Below, piece by piece: positions 60,827 through 64,000 of a stretch of 64,000 nt of DNA. Made by a program: the position numbers and the translations under genes. The notes beneath the pieces were generated by a model. The model saw nothing but the letters and a program-made list of their open reading frames with translations, did not search any database and had not been told where the DNA came from. The stretch is from Iodobacter sp. Lineage in GTDB: Bacteria > Pseudomonadota > Gammaproteobacteria > Burkholderiales > Chitinibacteraceae. The stretch lies in the NCBI RefSeq assembly GCF_025352645.1, contig NZ_JANXSO010000023.1, positions 1 through 64,000 on the forward strand, in the 5' to 3' direction. Each line of letters opens with the position of its first letter. The stretch's first letter is position 1.

Positions 60827-62038
60827 TTATATTGTTTTATTCTTTTCTGAATATTCTGCCAACGTCATCTCCAACACCCCTTTCAGCTCTTGGTGAATTG
60901 TCGTCAGCCCTTGTTCTAGGCGGGCGGATAGGGGGGTGACCATGGTTTCAAATACATCTCTGAGTGTGATTTTCTTTAGGTCGACGGCTAAAATCCACTC
61001 CCCATCACGGGTTGATTCCACCCAGTTTTTTAAAGCCATTTCTTCAAGTAGGGAATAGCTGGCATCTAAGCCCAGCTGAGTGCGTCGGCGTAGTTTATCG
61101 ATGTGTAAGACTTTGCCTTGGCTATGCGCTTCAGCCAAAACCAGCAGCAGGCGGATAGATTGTTCTAAACGTGTGCCCTGATGGCCCTCCCAGCGCCATG
61201 CCGATGCGTGCCAGTAAGAAAGACAGGCAGAAAGTACCGCGCCACCTAAAATAATCACCCAGCTTACATATAGCCACATCAAAAAGATAGGGAAGCTGGC
61301 AAATGCGCCATAAATCAGCTTAAACGTGCCAAATTGCTGGATATAAAGCCCAAAGCCACGCTTCATTAGCTCTAATGCAGCGGCGACTACCAAGGCTGCG
61401 ATCAGGGCATGGCTGCGTGGCACATAGCAGTTGGGCACAGCCAGATACAGCAGGGTTAAAGAGCCAAGCATCAAGAGCAAGGGGCCAAGCTTGAGCAGCA
61501 TCAGGTTCAGTAGATTGGTATCACTGTGCAAACCGGTCTGGGCATAGAGCCAAGAAGTGAGTGAGATACTAATGCCGATTAATAGCGGGCCAAGCGTGAG
61601 CGCTGCCCAGTAGATAATCGTTCTTTGCAGTAATTTTCTGGGGCGTTTTATTCCCCAGATTTCATTGAAAGTTTTTTCGATAGTAAAAATTAGCAGGAGG
61701 GCGGTGACTAGCAGACCGATCATCCCCAGCGCCGTTAGGCGCTCGGCGTTATCAGAAAACTGCCGCATATACACGCTGATTACCTTGCCGGATGCATCAG
61801 GCACCAGATTGGTCAGCAAAAATATTTTAAATTTACTACTGTAGTCGCCAAACATGGGGAAGGCAGAGAAGAGCGATAGCGCAATGGTCAGCAGCGGAAT
61901 CAGCGCTAGTAGCGTGGTGTAAGTTAGGCTGCCGGCGGTTTCCAAGCAGCGGTCGGCGATCAATCTACGGCCAACAAAACGGCCAAAGCCAAATAGGCGA
62001 TGAAAAATGCCAAGATCAAAGCGGGGGATTAGGTTCAT
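60827..62038 (-). CDS. YihY/BrkB-family inner-membrane protein
   Basis: This 403-residue protein has about six membrane helices (~35-275) and a cytosolic C-terminal winged-helix-like extension of ~130 residues (TRLEQSIRLLLVLAEAHSQGK, LDASYSLLEEMALKNWV). The N-terminal ETAGSLTYTTLLALIPLLTI and the FGTFKLIYGAFASFPIFLMWLYVSW segment are the YihY signatures. The family was once called ribonuclease BN by error; its function is unknown. It is divergent from the flavoprotein gene. Confidence 0.9.
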   Translation of the reverse strand: MNLIPRFDLGIFHRLFGFGRFVGRRLIADRCLETAGSLTYTTLLALIPLLTIALSLFSAFPMFGDYSSKFKIFLLTNLVPDASGKVISVYMRQFSDNAERLTALGMIGLLVTALLLIFTIEKTFNEIWGIKRPRKLLQRTIIYWAALTLGPLLIGISISLTSWLYAQTGLHSDTNLLNLMLLKLGPLLLMLGSLTLLYLAVPNCYVPRSHALIAALVVAAALELMKRGFGLYIQQFGTFKLIYGAFASFPIFLMWLYVSWVIILGGAVLSACLSYWHASAWRWEGHQGTRLEQSIRLLLVLAEAHSQGKVLHIDKLRRRTQLGLDASYSLLEEMALKNWVESTRDGEWILAVDLKKITLRDVFETMVTPLSARLEQGLTTIHQELKGVLEMTLAEYSEKNKTI

Positions 62039-62055
62039 CTTATGCGATTAAATGA

Positions 62056-63071
<1,016 letters not shown>

Positions 63072-63143
63072 TTTTTCTGTGCATGGTATTGGGCGGGGGT
63101 AAACGCGTGGGCATAAAGGCCTGCTCACCCTGCATTGACACCA

Positions 63144-63193
63144 AAAAGGTCAAAAACCAGAGGCTTAACTTTAGCTCTGGTTGCTGGCCTTTT
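63144..63193. terminator. Two-step terminator hairpin after the DUF2069 gene
   Basis: Inner arms AACCAGAG/CTCTGGTT (63155-63162 and 63175-63182) lie inside outer AAAAGG/CCTTTT, giving A- and T-runs at the two ends. It lies between convergent genes. The rest of 63072-63331 shows nothing notable. Confidence 0.6.
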
Positions 63194-63331
63194 GTGTTGA
63201 GTGTCTGTCCAGCACAAAGCTTGTGGCCCTGCTGTGGCAGATTAGGGTAGGTTTGAGTAAAACCATCCCGACGGCGGGGCTGATTGGCCTGCCGTATCTC
63301 GGTCTTATATTTTGATAAGCGTGGGTGAGGG

Positions 63332-64000
63332 TTAAACCGGACCCTGCGCGTTAATGCGCGTTTCCTTGTTATGCAGCTTATTCAACGCAGAGATATAAGC
63401 CTTGGCGCTGGCGGCGATGATGTCGGTGTCTGCGCCTTGGCCATTGACGATACGGCCCGTTTTTTCTAAACGTACGGTCACTTCCCCTTGGCTATCGGTG
63501 CCTTGGGTAATGGCATTCACGGAATAAAGTTGCAGCTCTGCGCCGCTATTGGCCATGCTTTCGATGGCTTTAAACACTGCATCCACAGGGCCTGAGCCGC
63601 TAGATGTCGCTTGTTTTTCTACGCCGTCTTCGCTCATCACAATGTGTGCAGATGGCATTTCGCCAGTTTCTGACATCACTTTAAGTGCGGTAAATTTGAA
63701 ATATTCATGCTCAATGGCAACCATTTCATCCGAAACCAGCGCGTGCAAGTCTTCGTCAAAAATCTCGCGCTTACGGTCGGCTAGCTCTTTAAAACGGGCA
63801 AAGGCGGCGTTTAAGGCTTCTTCACTGGCTAAATCAATACCCAGCTCGTGCAATTTGGTTTTAAAGGCATTGCGGCCAGATAATTTACCCAGCGTCAGGC
63901 GGTTGGCGCTCCAACCTACTGATTCGGCGCTCATGATTTCGTAAGTTTCACGATTTTTCAGCATGCCATCTTGGTGGATGCCTGATTCGTGAGCAAAAGC
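63332..64000 (-). CDS. leuA: 2-Isopropylmalate synthase, C-terminal part
   Basis: This is the C-terminal ~222 residues of LeuA, the first committed enzyme of leucine synthesis; the catalytic TIM barrel lies beyond the right edge. The visible part runs from the linker (HESGIHQDG, with the frame open to base 64000) through [16 protein letters not shown] to the regulatory LeuA dimer domain. That domain has [17 protein letters not shown] and the [14 protein letters not shown] segment, which binds leucine for feedback inhibition. The C-terminus ends 259 nt from the convergent DUF2069 gene. The start is not in the window. Confidence 0.95.
   Translation of the reverse strand, partial: AFAHESGIHQDGMLKNRETYEIMSAESVGWSANRLTLGKLSGRNAFKTKLHELGIDLASEEALNAAFARFKELADRKREIFDEDLHALVSDEMVAIEHEYFKFTALKVMSETGEMPSAHIVMSEDGVEKQATSSGSGPVDAVFKAIESMANSGAELQLYSVNAITQGTDSQGEVTVRLEKTGRIVNGQGADTDIIAASAKAYISALNKLHNKETRINAQGPV

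Overview
The window is a chromosomal segment of a beta-proteobacterium, most likely Iodobacter or a close relative in the Neisseriales. The evidence is a complete, co-linear violacein operon (vioABCDE) set among housekeeping genes typical of that order (pilMNOPQ-aroK-aroB, glyQ/glyS, slt). I made this assignment from protein resemblance only. No phage, conjugation or CRISPR genes and no tRNA or rRNA genes were seen.

Layout. 1-1.9 kb: 3' end of a trhO-like gene, a small transposon-like repeat, a CHMI-type isomerase and an MscS channel. 2-7.9 kb: polyamine catabolism (class III aminotransferase, PuuA-like ligase, an orphan class I amidotransferase, PuuD, PuuR-like regulator). 7.9-11 kb: ThrH, a LysE-type exporter in operon with a 2-oxoglutarate/Fe(II) dioxygenase, and a divergent LysR regulator. 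11.2-16.9 kb: arginine deiminase operon arcD-arcA-arcB-arcC on the minus strand. 16.9-18.4 kb: a very AT-rich gene-free stretch with several dyads. 18.4-25.8 kb: vioA-vioB-vioC-vioD-vioE, closed by a strong bidirectional terminator shared with a convergent MATE exporter gene (25.9-27.3 kb). 27.8-29.9 kb: DUF6394-type membrane protein and a K+ channel with two TrkA-N domains. 30.2-34.1 kb: yaaA and a DctS/DctR-like two-component pair. 34.2-38.4 kb: slt, an NDUFA9-like SDR, a single-RRM protein and D-lactate dehydrogenase in one tight run. 38.7-42.4 kb: a large hybrid histidine kinase. 42.5-48.1 kb: glyQ, a small lipoprotein gene, glyS, gmhB, plsC and a YgjP-like metallopeptidase. 48.5-53.8 kb: nnrDE, a YcgR-like PilZ protein, a nucleotidyltransferase-like protein and PBP1A. 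54-60.8 kb: pilMNOPQ, aroK, aroB. 60.8-64 kb: YihY-family protein, WrbA-like flavoprotein, DUF2069 protein and the 3' part of leuA.

How the genes work together. The first 17 kb is dominated by nitrogen catabolism: putrescine via gamma-glutamyl intermediates and transamination, and arginine via the deiminase route to ATP. The vio operon turns two tryptophans into the purple bisindole violacein, and the adjacent MATE protein is a plausible exporter of it.

The most unusual content is non-coding. (1) A ~350-bp structured repeat occurs three times. Each copy starts 16-22 nt after the stop codon of a catabolic gene (PuuA-like, arcA, arcB) and has the same orientation relative to that gene. (2) A family of ~175-190 bp MITE-like elements carries 19-bp terminal inverted repeats and apparent 8-bp target duplications; one copy is nested inside an older palindromic repeat. 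(3) GTAGGGYGGG-type palindromes recur across the window. (4) The start region of the response-regulator gene is duplicated across the stop codon of its partner kinase.
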